A DNA stretch of 64,000 nt, taken from contig OZ234504.1 in the NCBI GenBank assembly GCA_965153455.1, positions 8,990,001-9,054,000 on the forward strand, written 5' to 3'. The DNA comes from Sphagnum compactum. Its lineage: Eukaryota; Bryophyta; Sphagnopsida; Sphagnales. The position numbers and the translations under genes were made by a program. Positions 12,890 to 22,830 of this stretch are shown here, in pieces; the stretch's first letter is position 1, and each line of letters starts with the position of its first letter. The notes under the pieces were generated by a model. The model was given only the letters and a program-made list of their open reading frames with translations. It was not told the DNA's origin and ran no database searches.

Positions 12890-13561
12890 TTATATATTAA
12901 TTCACTAAGTCTGTCTATGCATCTGTCTGAATGGACGGAACCCCATTTCTTCCAAGATGAAGCCCCTTTTCTTCATTCATCCAAAATTCACCAAGAGGTT
13001 CTTCGCCGTTCTTCGTTGCACAAACACACACACATTAGTTTTCTTCTGTCTGTGCGTCTTGCTTGAGTTTTCTTGGCTCTTCCCTTTCCGGCTCTCCTCG
13101 CGAGTCTTGCGATTGCTATGCTTGCTTTCCTCTTCGTCTTCAAGAGCTCCCTTCTTCGATCTTCTGCATTCAGCGATGGCGGGGAACACTCCGGGAATTG
13201 GAAGAATAATTATGCTTCTTCTTTTTCTTCTTCGTCTTCGTGTGCATGCATTGGAGGTATGGTTTTTCTCTCCCACCGGTCGATGATCGGTGGCAACTAG
13301 AGCACGCTCTTTCCTCTCAAGGTTCGTTCCAGGTCAAGTGTCAGCAGCAGTAGCAACATCAGCAGGAGGAATAGACGCGTTATTAAGGAGCGCCTTCTTC
13401 GCCGTGCTCCTCCTCCTCCTCAGAAGCGACGGCCCGACTGGGATGTCCAGTACTACTGCTCTTTTGATTTCTGATCTTGTTTTGCTTTTGTGTTTTTACC
13501 CCCGCATCTGCAACCTTCCAGCACCTTATTTATAGATACGCATTTGCATGTCAATTATGTC

Positions 13562-13844
13562 GTTGCTGGAGATTGCTCTTCGCTCTTCGTAGAGTTGCTG
13601 GAGATTTATATAACGATTGCTCTTCTCGAAGAAGCGTTGCAACAGATTTGAATCTCCAGCAAGTCTTCGAAGACAATTGAGCAATCCTAACCTCCAGCAA
13701 CTCTTCTTCGAACAACAATCTTCCAGCAACTTGTTATGGGATCCATTATCAAATTTTTGTGTCCGATGCGTTTGTTCTTATCCGAGAACGGATTGTAGTA
13801 ATGCCTATAAAGAAGAAGCTGCATTCATTATTGTCTCCAGCAGC
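13562..13844. repeat. Cluster of short inverted motifs (GTTGCTGGAGA / TCTCCAGCAAC)
   Basis: GTTGCTGGAGATT occurs at 13,562-13,574 and 13,594-13,606. Its reverse complement appears as AATCTCCAGCAA at 13,651-13,662, CCTCCAGCAAC at 13,691-13,701, TTCCAGCAAC at 13,721-13,730 and TCTCCAGCAGC at 13,834-13,844. Several alternative stem-loops are possible. Confidence 0.7.
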
Positions 13845-14482
13845 TCTTGGACATAAGAAATAGGTTGAAACGCGTGAGAAATAGGTCTTACTTGACATGG
13901 AGTGGTACATCCTGGACACAGACAGGTTCATCCTCGAAATGTTGTGGCACTTAATTGAAAATGTTTCTTTCCCTGTTTTTGGGTTGCGCAAGTGACCAAG
14001 TTGAATCATGAGGTAGTACGGCGCTTTGCATCGGGTAGGATTAATTTTCTTTCTGCTCTTTTGTTGCACATGATGGTCATAATGAGGAACTAAAGGATGC
14101 AAAAAGAACAGCCAGCAGTGGCCTCAACAAACTGCATGCCTGTAAGAGGCATGGAAGAGATATCGGAAATAGCAGTCCCAACTGGATAGTGACAACAATA
14201 GCAAGCTTCTGCCAAGTGCTGTTCCACAATGTCACCTAAATATTTGTGTTGAATGGCCTTTTGGAGCTGCAGAAAGGCACAGCTCTCTGCTATATTTCTT
14301 TCTCATCAGAATACTTGTGGAAACACCTTGGACTGTTGAGAGGACCACATGTTAACTATCCTGGAAGGGTCATAGAATCATCTTGTTGTAGTTAGTAGCC
14401 CTGACCTCAATACCACTGATTGTTTTGTGATAAGCATGTACATAGTTATTTGGTTGTCTATCGTGGTACGAATGGGTTCAAT

Positions 14483-14510
14483 GGTTCGACTACTTACAAG
14501 TAGTTGAACC
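14483..14510. repeat. 28-nt near-perfect palindrome
   Basis: Two 13-base arms, GGTTCGACTACTT and AAGTAGTTGAACC, separated by AC, with a single wobble position. It could form a hairpin or cruciform. It lies inside the Helitron far from its 3' end, so it is not the terminal hairpin. Confidence 0.75.
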
Positions 14511-15584
14511 CTGTTCTATGCCAAATACTACCAACAATAGTACATGGTTATGGTACTGATGTTGAATTGCTTCTGTATCCCTGCTTTGTGATCAACTTGT
14601 AAATTGCTGAGAAAGAAGATCTTGGGTGCTGATTTGTGCTTTTGGTGTGACAGAGGGCATTCCAGCTGTTGGAATTTCACCTTTGTCTGCTAGTTGGTGC
14701 ACAAAGAACAAAAATGTAAACATTGAACATTATTTGAGACCTGATTTGGCCCTCACCTTCCATCCAAAACTGAAAGAGTCATTCTAATCTCAAATTGTGA
14801 ATTTTTGGCCTACATAATGAAAGCATTTTCAGTCATGATGTTCTCCCCATGAAGGGGTCTGTTCCTTCTGTAGACTTTGAAGCTCACTTGGCTCCTCATT
14901 TCTCATCTATCTTATGTATGTTTGATGGTGCAACTTGCATTTGTGCAGTTCAAAGAAGATGATATGACGGCAGTGGAATGTATTGTCAATGCAGGTTTCA
15001 TTCCTGTATGTCATAAGACATTGTAAAGTAAGAAAAACCAATGACAATGTCTTCAACAATTGTTCTATTCTACTACAAAACCTCATAGTTGTTTATATAT
15101 ATAAGGTTTCAATTCATTAGGTGCAAATTTTATTTACCTTCTCTTTTGGTGACGGTACATTGTTGAGCTCATTAATACAATTACAACAAATAAAAATTTG
15201 AAAATATAATCTTATATAAATCAATTAACAAATAAATCCAAAAAAGGCATAGAAACTACTTTGTGGCATCATCATGGTCAAAAAGAATGTAATGTATTTA
15301 ACAAAATATATTTTTAAAAACAAATCATTTTAATCATCAAAAGTGTTACACAATAAACTAATAATTCATGTATTCAATCACAAGATGTTTTAGTTAAAAA
15401 ATGATACACTTCTTATTTGATTAAATTTTAAAATGCACTCTTTTTTTTTCCCCTTGGGTGGTGTTTTTCCTCTGGTAGTTGCGCTGCGGCTGTTGTGAAC
15501 GTCGCCTCCAGGAATAGGCTATCTGCCGCTGACCGCCAGCGGAACTATTTGGAACGCATGTCCACCGCAGCCCGGTAGTAGCAG

Positions 15585-15880
15585 CAGGACCGCGACCGCG
15601 AGCAGCACGCAGAGGCCCGTGCCCGGCTGACAGATCAGGAGCGGTAGCAGCAACGAGACCACAACCGTGAGTAGCACGCCGAGGCCCGTGCCTGGCTGAC
15701 AGACCAGGAGCGATGCTGCCACCGCGAGCAGCAGGCGGAGGCCCGTGCCCGGCTGACATACCAGCAGCGCTAGCAGCAACGGGACCGCGACCGTGAGTAG
15801 CAGGCGGAGGCCCGTGCCCGGCTGACATACCAGCAGCGCCAGCAGCAGCGGGACCGCGACCGTGAGCGGCACCGGCAGGC
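15585..15880 (+). repeat. RepHel N-terminal 66-69-bp coding repeats
   Basis: About four GC-rich repeats, each containing GAGGCCCGTGCC then TGGCTGACA or CGGCTGACA. On the + strand they encode Arg/Gln/Glu-rich units around AEARARLT, as in N-terminal parts of Helitron helicases. Some units contain stops. The same stretch is open on the minus strand, but that frame is a GC-rich shadow. Confidence 0.7.
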
Positions 15881-16978
15881 ACGGGGTCAGCAAGATTTGC
15901 ACACAACAGCCTGCGTCCCCCTTTCAGAATTTGATGAGGCTAGTGTTCCGGTGCTTGACATAGGGGGTAGGACAGCTGAGTGCCAGCAGTGCCGAGCTAT
16001 GATTTAACCTGATGAGGCTTCCCGGGGACACGCAGACCTTTGCTGTGCTAAAGGCAGATCTTGCAGCTGTGAGGCCATCTTCCCCATTCCTCCTCCTCAA
16101 CCATTGCGAAACCTGCTCACTTCTGAGCCTGCCCCTGGTGCACGCCTCCCCCCTGCCACCGTATCTTTTCGCAAGCACATCCGGAAATACAATTCCTCCT
16201 TGCAGATGGCCTCCTCTGGCATTAACATCCAGTCACCCGCAGATGGGGTCAGTATGATTGCCATAAGGGACGTTGTGCATCATTTGCTGGGGCCGTTGGC
16301 ACCTCATCAAGGGAGCCCCCATCAGTTTGCCCAGATGTATATCATAGACAATGCGGATGCTCAGGCTGCTGCCCGTTTTGCTGCTCTCGGTCAGGGCAAC
16401 GTAAACCAGGACTGTCGCACTTTACAGGAGCTGCAGCAGATGTTTTTGGGGAGCAATGTCTATGTTCAGCGCTTTGTGCAGGCCATGGATTTGCCCCCTC
16501 AAGACCTGGCTAACTATGAGATTGTCATCCGTGTTGATGGCAGCGTTGACCGCCGCCGCTACAACGCCCCCACATCCAGCGAGGTGGCCGGCCTGATGCC
16601 TGGTGAGTGAATGGGGTGGCTGCATGGCTGCTTTTTGGTGCCCCATTTTGTGCTGTTTTTTATGGTGCTGACCGTCCTAATTGCTACGTTCCTCGACAGC
16701 ACGTTCCTTCCATCATCCAAGCAACTGTCCCGGCTGTGCCTGATTTGTCTTCCCTTTTGTGCCTGCTCACAGGCCATGGTGATCCAGACGGTGACCCTGA
16801 AGGTAGCAATCCACGAGACATTAGAGTGCGGGCTAGGGGCGGGGGGTTATGGAGGATTAGTGATGCCCACTATGCTTATGACCCTCTGCATTTTGTCCTT
16901 TTCCACCCACACGGAGAGCCCGGCTGGCATCCAAATATTACTGGCGCCACCCCTACGGTTGTGGATGGGCTAAGCTCT

Positions 16979-17310
16979 GAGGACGAGCAACAGCAGTCAT
17001 CTGAAGATGAGCAGCAGCCTAATGCGGAGCCGGCAATGGACCCCGGGCGTGGTGGAGGTAGGGGCAGGGGTAGGGGGAGGGGCCGTGGTAAGGGTAGGGG
17101 CAGGGGCCGTGGTAGGGGTAGGGGCAGGGGCCGTGGTAGGGGTAGGGGCCGAGGCAAAGGAGTTGCTGCTACCCTTGAGGACGAACAACAGCAGCCATCT
17201 GAAGATGAGCAGCAACCTAATGCGGAGCCGGCAGTGGACCCCCCGGGCGTGGTGGAGGTAGGGGCAGGGGTAAGGGCAGGGGCCGTGGTAGGGGTAGGGG
17301 CCGAGGCAGA
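16979..17310 (+). repeat. Duplicated acidic + Arg-Gly-rich segment inside RepHel
   Basis: Two copies of a ~195-bp unit (from about 16,979 and 17,178). Each encodes an acidic stretch (SEDEQQ, NAEPA) followed by an Arg-Gly tract built from GGGGCCGTGGTAGGGGTAGG-like DNA. The second copy has two extra C in a C-run (CCCCCC against CCCC), so its Arg-Gly tract lies in another frame than the first. RG/RGG tracts are commonly RNA- or DNA-binding and disordered; a role here is inference. Confidence 0.8.
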
Positions 17311-20300
17311 GGAGTTGCCGCAGGGTGCATCGCTCGCAAGGTTACTGCCAGGGAATACGCGGCTTACTTCATGCATGACCGCAACCCTCCCACCAACAAC
17401 ACGTTCACTTATGGCAAGAGGCTATATCAAGAGTGGGTGGTTGACCAGTACTCCAAGGTTGAGGGGCAGCGGCTGCGGTGGGTGCGCCTCAACCAGACCA
17501 CCCTGCGTGCTGACCAATATAAAGGAATGGTAGATGCCATGCAGCAAGACGAGGCTAACAGCACTAACTTTGGGCGCATGGTGGTCCTTCCAGCCACTTT
17601 TGCTGGTAGCCCTCGCCACATGAACCAGCTCTACCAGGATTCCATGGCCTTGGTCAGAAAGTTTGGGAAACCTGACCTATTCATAACCATGACGTGCAAC
17701 CCGAATTGGCCAGAGATTCTGCATGAGCTGAGGCCTAGGGAGGAAGCCAACGACCGCCCTGACTTGACATCCAGGGTGTTCAACATGAAGCTCAATGCCT
17801 TCCTCAAAGACCTTTTGCAGAATGGTGTTTTGGGCACTATGGTGGCGGACATCCATGTGGTAAAATGGCAGAAGCGAGGCTTGCCGCACGGTCACATTTT
17901 GATCATTCTACGGAGCCAGGACAAGCCGCGTGACAGCAGCGATTATGACCGGATCGTGTGTGCCGAGCTTCCAGACAAATCCACCCATCCCGAGCTTTAC
18001 AACATTGTGACATCTCGCATGTTGCATGGGCCCTGTGGGGCCTTACATCCCTCATGTCCTTGCATAGTGAATGGGGCTTGCAGCAAGGGTTATCCCAAGA
18101 CTTTCCAGCCCCAAACTGAGGACTCCACCGGCAGCTACCCAACCTACCGGTGACGGGACGACGACAAGACCTTCACCCACCCCACGTAAGTGCAGCTATT
18201 GGAAATTTGGCAAGTGAGTTGCTGTCCTGTGCACCTGACCATAAGTGTTTGTGTCTGAGTCTACCCTGAAAACTCATTTCTTCCAGATTCTTAGGCATGA
18301 TGATGTGAAAGAAGGGCGAAGCCAAACCTGCGAGAAAGGGACGCCAAGGTGACTGACAACTTCTTGCTGCTACCCCATCCCCCTTGCAGCTCAAGCTTTG
18401 TTTTTTACAACCGTTGGGTCGTCCCTACAACCCCTACCTAACCATGCGGTACCAGTGCCACATCAATGTTGAGGTCTGCAGCTCCATCACGGCTGTGAAA
18501 TACCTTTACAAGTATGTTTACAAGGGTCACGATCGTGCTTTGGGAGTGCTGCAGCCGGAAGCTGGGGCTCTGCCGGCTGCAGCGCCTCAGGCGGCTGGAG
18601 GTGGGGCCGATGGGAACAATGTGCCTGCCGCCCAGGATGAAGTCCAAAATTACCTCGATGGGCGGTATGTCAGTGCCAGCGAAGCTTGCCATCGGCTTTT
18701 TGCCTTTGACTTGCACGGCATGCACCCCAATGTTTACCGCTTGGCTGTTCATCTGCCTAATGAGCAGACCACTTACTTTCCTGAGGGGACCACGGTTGGG
18801 GAAGCCATGATGCGCAACAACTCCACCACTTTGACTGGGTGGTGTGACTTCAACCGAAAGGCCAAATCTGAATATGCGGCTGCAGTCACTTTGGAACAAC
18901 GACCCTGCACCGCCACTGCCTGCTGCTCTGACCACATTGTACCCTGATTATTCCGAAATCGCTGTGTGGAGCAAATCCAAAAAGGCTTGGCACCTCCGGA
19001 AAAAGGCAGCGGGGCGGTGGGGTGCAAGCCGAAACAATCATGTCACATTGGGAACTGTGGGGCGCATGTACTTTGTGCAACCCTTAGAGGGTGAGCGTTA
19101 TTATCTGCGAGTTTTGCTTACCCACGTTGCAGGGACCACATGCTTTGAGGACCTCAGAACTACCCATCGGCCCCACACGCCTACCACAGTTGTGCACCCC
19201 ACTTTTAAAGCTGCCTGCGTTGCACGTGGCTTGCTGCAAGATGATGCTGAATGGGACCAGTGCCTTTCAGAAATTACTGGCGTGCAACTGCCCAGAAGCT
19301 TGAGGCAGCTTTTTGCCAGCCTGCTGATTTACAACAACATCACCAATCCTGGGCGGCTGTGGGACAGGCATAAGGGAGCCCTTACGGAGGATTTCCTGCA
19401 CCAAGCACGCCAGGTGAGTGGCGAAAAGGCCTCCACAAAGGAAGTGTATATTGCAAGCCTCCCTTTCGTTGGGTTGTGATGGTATAAGTTGTGCTCTGCT
19501 GTCTTCTTTGAACTGCTGCCTGGAAACTTCTCTATTGAATGGCCGATTGTTGGATTCAATGTACCAGAAAGCTGATCCCTCAGCATCATTTCGCACATTT
19601 TATTTAATGAGTCTTACCACATATTGGTGCTGCAAATCCCACTGGATTGCGTCTGCTAAACCTAAGGCCAAGCTCCTCCAAGTGGTGCCCAACGAGTTGC
19701 TCGATCCTATTGTAAACCAGATTTCCTTGCCAGCTGTAAGCATGAATAACTGTGCCCTTCTGGATTATAACCCCCCCCGCCCCCGATTGCGTCGCGCAGG
19801 TAACGCCGAACCGGCAGCTGGACCAAGCCATCCTTGACCAGGGCTTACGGGAAGTGGAGCAACTGCTGCAGGCCCAAGGGGGGAAAACCCTAGAGGATTT
19901 TGAATTGCCTATCCCTGCACAGCTGGCTGCCCCGAGGGACGCCGTTGTATCCGAGGAGCGGGCCAAGTACAATGTGACGCGGCAAGTTCAGCAGCTTGTT
20001 CGGGATGTGCCTTTGCTAAATCAGCACCAGCGCTCCATTTACAATAATGTCATTGACGCGATCCATGACCCCAAGCCGGTGGACAAAACCTTTTTTGTTG
20101 ATGGGCTGGCAGGGGCTGGCAAAACTTTCCTCTACGGGTGCTTACTTAGCAGGGTGCGTTGTACTGGTGACATAGCGTTGTCGAAGGCATCTTCTGGCGT
20201 TGCAGCCCTGCTTTTGGAGGGCGGCTGCACAGCTCACTCACGTTTCAAAATTCCCGTAGCATGCCTTTATGGCTCCTTTACTTGCTATGTTCCCCTGAAC

Positions 20301-21502
20301 AGTCCACAAGCGGCCTTGATTCGAGCTGCACGCCTCATTGTGTAGGATGAGGCACCCATGGCCCACAAGCATGTGTTTGAGGCTGTGAATCGCACGCTCC
20401 AGCATGTTATGGGTGCTGTTGACCCTGCCTTAAAGGACATGTTTTTTGGGGGCAAGGTTGTTGTCATGGGAGGTGATTTTAGGCAGATATTGCCTGTGGT
20501 TCCCCGGGGCACGAGAGGCCAGATTGTGGATGCCAGTCTCAAGAGGTCTGTAGTCCTTTGGCACCGTGTTAAAGTGCGTCAGCTGCATGAAAACATGCGT
20601 GTTCAGAGGCTTTTGGCACAGGGCGGAGCCAACGCCGCGGCCGATGCCCAACAAAAGCAAGCTTGGGCAGACTCCTTGCAGCGCATTGGGGAGGGCACAT
20701 AGCAAGTCTTTCCTGAGGTTGGGGAGGAGGCTGTTTTGATCCCAGAAGACATGTGCTGCCAGGGTGACACCATTGATAGCCTGGTGGATGAAGTTTACGG
20801 CGACCTTGGCCGCTTCACAGACTCGCAGTCACGCAATGAGCACATCATTCAGAGGGCCATTTTAACTCCTCTGAACGAGGACGTTGACAGCATCAACACC
20901 GCCATCATGAATCGGTTTGACCTCACCACACCTCACGGCACACCAGCACAGCGCCGCACGTACCACAGTGCTGATTCTGTTGTGCAAGGCGAACAAAGAG
21001 GGGTTTACCCCACCGAGTTTCTAAACTCCCTCAGCATGTCAGGGGTGCCACCCCACACTTTGACCCTGCAGGAAGGGTGCCGGTGATTTTGCTGCGGAAT
21101 ATGCCGGGCGGCCTTGCAAATGGCACTTGGCTTATTGTGGTCAAGCTGATGCAGCACATAATTGATGCTGAGATTGTCACAGGACCGGACAAGGGCAGGC
21201 GCGTTTTCATTCCCCGCCTCAGCATCACTCCCTCTGACACGGAGAGGATGCCTCTTACTCTCCGCCGGCAACAGTTCCCGTTGCGGCCCGCATTTGCCAT
21301 GACTATCAACAAGGCCCAGGGGCAGACACTGCAGACAGTGGGGGTGTACCTGCCCAAGCCTGTTTTTAGCCACGGGCAGCTTTATGTGGCTTTCTCTCGG
21401 TGCGGCTCACGGCGAGGCGTCTGGGTGCTGGTCCGAGGTGGCAGCAGGGCTCCTGCTAGCATTTACACCAGTAATGTGGTCTACCGCGAGGTGCTGCAGT
21501 GA

Positions 21503-22020
21503 TTCTTCTTGTGGGTATGGGGTTCTTTGGGGTCTCCTTTAGACTCCCAGTTTTTTTTCAGGGCTCGGGCTTTGGTTTCGTCCAAGGGGATGGGTTGGAT
21601 TAGATTGCATTAGACTAAAATGGGGCTTTTATATATATCAGACATTCCCTCCATAGGATTTCCAAGCATGTAATGGATTTTAGATAAAGTGACCATGCAA
21701 GCTCATCCCAATGACTCATGCCTATACCTGCAACCTCAAATGCAAACGTACCAGGAATGAATGTGATCATCAAGTGAAACATCGCCAACTGTCATCACTG
21801 TTGCACTGCATCAGTGCCGTGCCATGCCTTGCAGTCACGGGTTACCACGGGTTACTTATGGATGATCACCACTTGAGGATCATCACAAAATTGGAGAGGG
21901 GTGGGGAGCACTGCTTGAATGATGTATACAAAATGAAATTTTCTATTTTTAAATTCGAATTTTGGCTATAGAAAATCTTAAGACACGCTGGATTTGATCA
22001 TTTTTAAAAAAAAAATTAGA
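21503..22020. other. Helitron 3' untranslated region
   Basis: Between the RepHel stop and the GC-rich repeat. No domain-bearing frame is visible. The sequence returns to mixed composition; the words around 21,951-21,982 (TTCGAATTTTGGCTATAGAAAATCTTAA) resemble the duplicated block near 880-905. Confidence 0.5.
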
Positions 22021-22210
22021 CCGGGGAGGGGGGCATGGCACGGACGGACTGGGCACGGGCGGACAGGGCACGGACTGGGCACGGGCACAGGCACGGGCAC
22101 GGGACTGGGCACGGGCACGGGCACGGGACTAGGCACAGGCACGGGCACGGGACTGCGCACGGGCACGGGCACGGGCACGGGCGGACTGGGCACGGGTGGG
22201 CTGGGCACGG
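22021..22210. repeat. GGGCAC-type GC-rich microsatellite at the Helitron 3' end
   Basis: About 190 bp of short repeats of GGGCAC and GGACTGGGCAC, in sharp contrast to the AT-rich flanks. It directly precedes the terminal hairpin. Microsatellite growth next to Helitron 3' ends is known for some families. Confidence 0.85.
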
Positions 22211-22229
22211 TCGGATTGTGTCCGAACGT
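22207..22229 (+). other. Helitron 3' terminal hairpin
   Basis: Stem ACG-G-TCGGA, loop TTGTG, stem TCCGA-A-CGT: eight pairs with one mismatch, 16 bp from the right junction. Helitrons carry such a hairpin about 10-15 bp from the 3' end, where it serves as the termination signal. Confidence 0.7.
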
Positions 22230-22245
22230 CACGGGTACCCACTCA

Positions 22246-22285
22246 TGCAACTCATGCAACTTGTCTTTTAACATTCACAACATAT
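22246..22285 (+). repeat. Right copy of the 40-bp direct repeat flanking the Helitron
   Basis: Perfect repeat of 12,850-12,889; the sequence then continues exactly as in the uninterrupted distal copy (AAATATAGTGAATTG). Confidence 0.93.
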
Positions 22286-22373
22286 AAATATAGTGAATTG
22301 TAAATGTCATCTGGAATTCAAAAATTGGATTGCAATGCTAGTTGCAAAACATCCCTTTTTCTCATAATGTGTT

Positions 22374-22795
22374 ATTAGTTAATGTTCATGTCAATGACAT
22401 GATTTATGAATGTGATTAATGTTGGGTTGGTATTTTAAACCTAATATTTTGTTTGAATATGGGTAGACCAAATTTTGAAAAATATTTCAATTGAGTATAT
22501 TAGCTTAAACATGTATATTGATTTAAATAACTCCAAATCAAAAAATGTTAAAAAATACAAATGTTGCAAAATAATCAATTCAAGTAAAGTTAAAGGATGG
22601 CATTTATTATATTTGCTAGAAATTGATAAGGTTAGGTGTTTCATTATTTGCTTTACAAATATGATGCGAATATAAAACACAAATATAACAAAATTTTAAT
22701 AAAAAATACAAACAATTTTCCAACAAATTGATAAAACATAATATCCAAACATTTTTATAATGGAAAATTGTAGGAAAATATTAAGGGATGACAAA

Positions 22796-22830
<35 letters not shown>

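Larger units (their letters stand above)
12957..15420. other. 5' part of the Helitron, no recognised gene
   Basis: Higher GC than the surrounding AT-rich DNA at first, with CT-rich stretches around 13,020-13,240 that give short open frames rich in Ser and Leu. I recognise no domain and see no sign of a captured known gene. It includes the inverted-motif cluster at 13,562-13,844 and the palindrome at 14,483-14,510. The last kilobase becomes AT-rich. It may be a 5' leader or captured host sequence. Confidence 0.5.
15480..21502 (+). pseudogene. Helitron RepHel (Rep nuclease + PIF1-type helicase), decayed
   Basis: Segments in order: N-terminal Arg/Gln/Glu-rich repeats (about 15,585-15,880); a Cys-rich segment then the Helitron-like N domain (16,104-16,600); a probable intron from the GTGAGT near 16,602 to about 16,772; an Arg-Gly tract (16,979-17,310); the HUH Rep domain (17,371-18,190) with HGH at 17,887-17,895; the Rep tyrosine region YLYKYVYKG (about 18,499-18,525); and a PIF1-type helicase with GLAGAGKT near 20,103 and a C-terminal helicase part ending at 21,502. 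Rep nicks and rejoins DNA and the helicase unwinds it in rolling-circle transposition. Breaks include TGA at 18,151, TAG at 20,343 in Walker B (WDEAPM expected), TAG at 20,700 and frameshifts near 17,235, 18,420, 18,900 and 21,075. The element is therefore not autonomous. Confidence 0.88.
12890..22245 (+). mobile_element. Helitron, ~9.36 kb, with a decayed RepHel gene
   Basis: Present in the proximal duplicate only, so both borders are defined by comparison with the empty site in the distal copy near 56,699. The left junction reads A|TCTTATATATTAA, the usual Helitron 5' TC start after an A. The right part carries a GC-rich hairpin (22,207-22,229) 16 bp from the junction. The RepHel gene runs rightward as in Helitrons. 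Departures from the norm: the last bases do not form CTRR, and a perfect 40-bp direct repeat (12,850-12,889 and 22,246-22,285) flanks the insert, whereas Helitrons normally make no target duplication. Confidence 0.85.
10280..22370 (+). mobile_element. CACTA-like non-autonomous element, proximal copy, split by a Helitron
   Basis: The left end begins CACTATGAGAAA at 10,280. The right end, read on the minus strand from 22,370, begins CATTATGAGAAA, matching 11 of 12 bases. The element is flanked by TGT on both sides (10,277-10,279 and 22,371-22,373), a 3-bp target duplication as expected for CACTA elements. Copies of a GCAACTA/TTGCAACT motif cluster towards both ends, like CACTA subterminal repeats. 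Without the nested Helitron it is about 2.7 kb. No transposase was found, so it would need help in trans. It occurs at the same place in the distal duplicate. Confidence 0.75.

Noticed and set aside
12957-13300. Possible signal-peptide-like frame near the Helitron 5' end
   Set aside because: CT-rich DNA gives Leu/Ser-rich frames in more than one frame; there is no domain and no conservation to test.
13897-13995. Short open frame starting MEWYILDTD in the Helitron 5' half, considered as a captured gene piece
   Set aside because: Only 32 codons, no splice context and no recognised family; not enough to call a captured gene.
15421-15906. 161-codon minus-strand frame rich in Ala, Gly and Pro
   Set aside because: It lies opposite the GC-rich RepHel N-terminal repeats, and the + strand gives a family-like Helitron sequence. 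The minus frame is a composition effect.
16876-17376. Minus-strand Pro/Leu-rich frames opposite the Arg-Gly tract
   Set aside because: Simple-sequence shadow of the RG-coding repeats.
22475-22675. Small open frames conserved between duplicates near 22,475 and 56,889
   Set aside because: The copies are so similar that conservation is not informative. The sequence is AT-rich, with no domain and with stops soon after.
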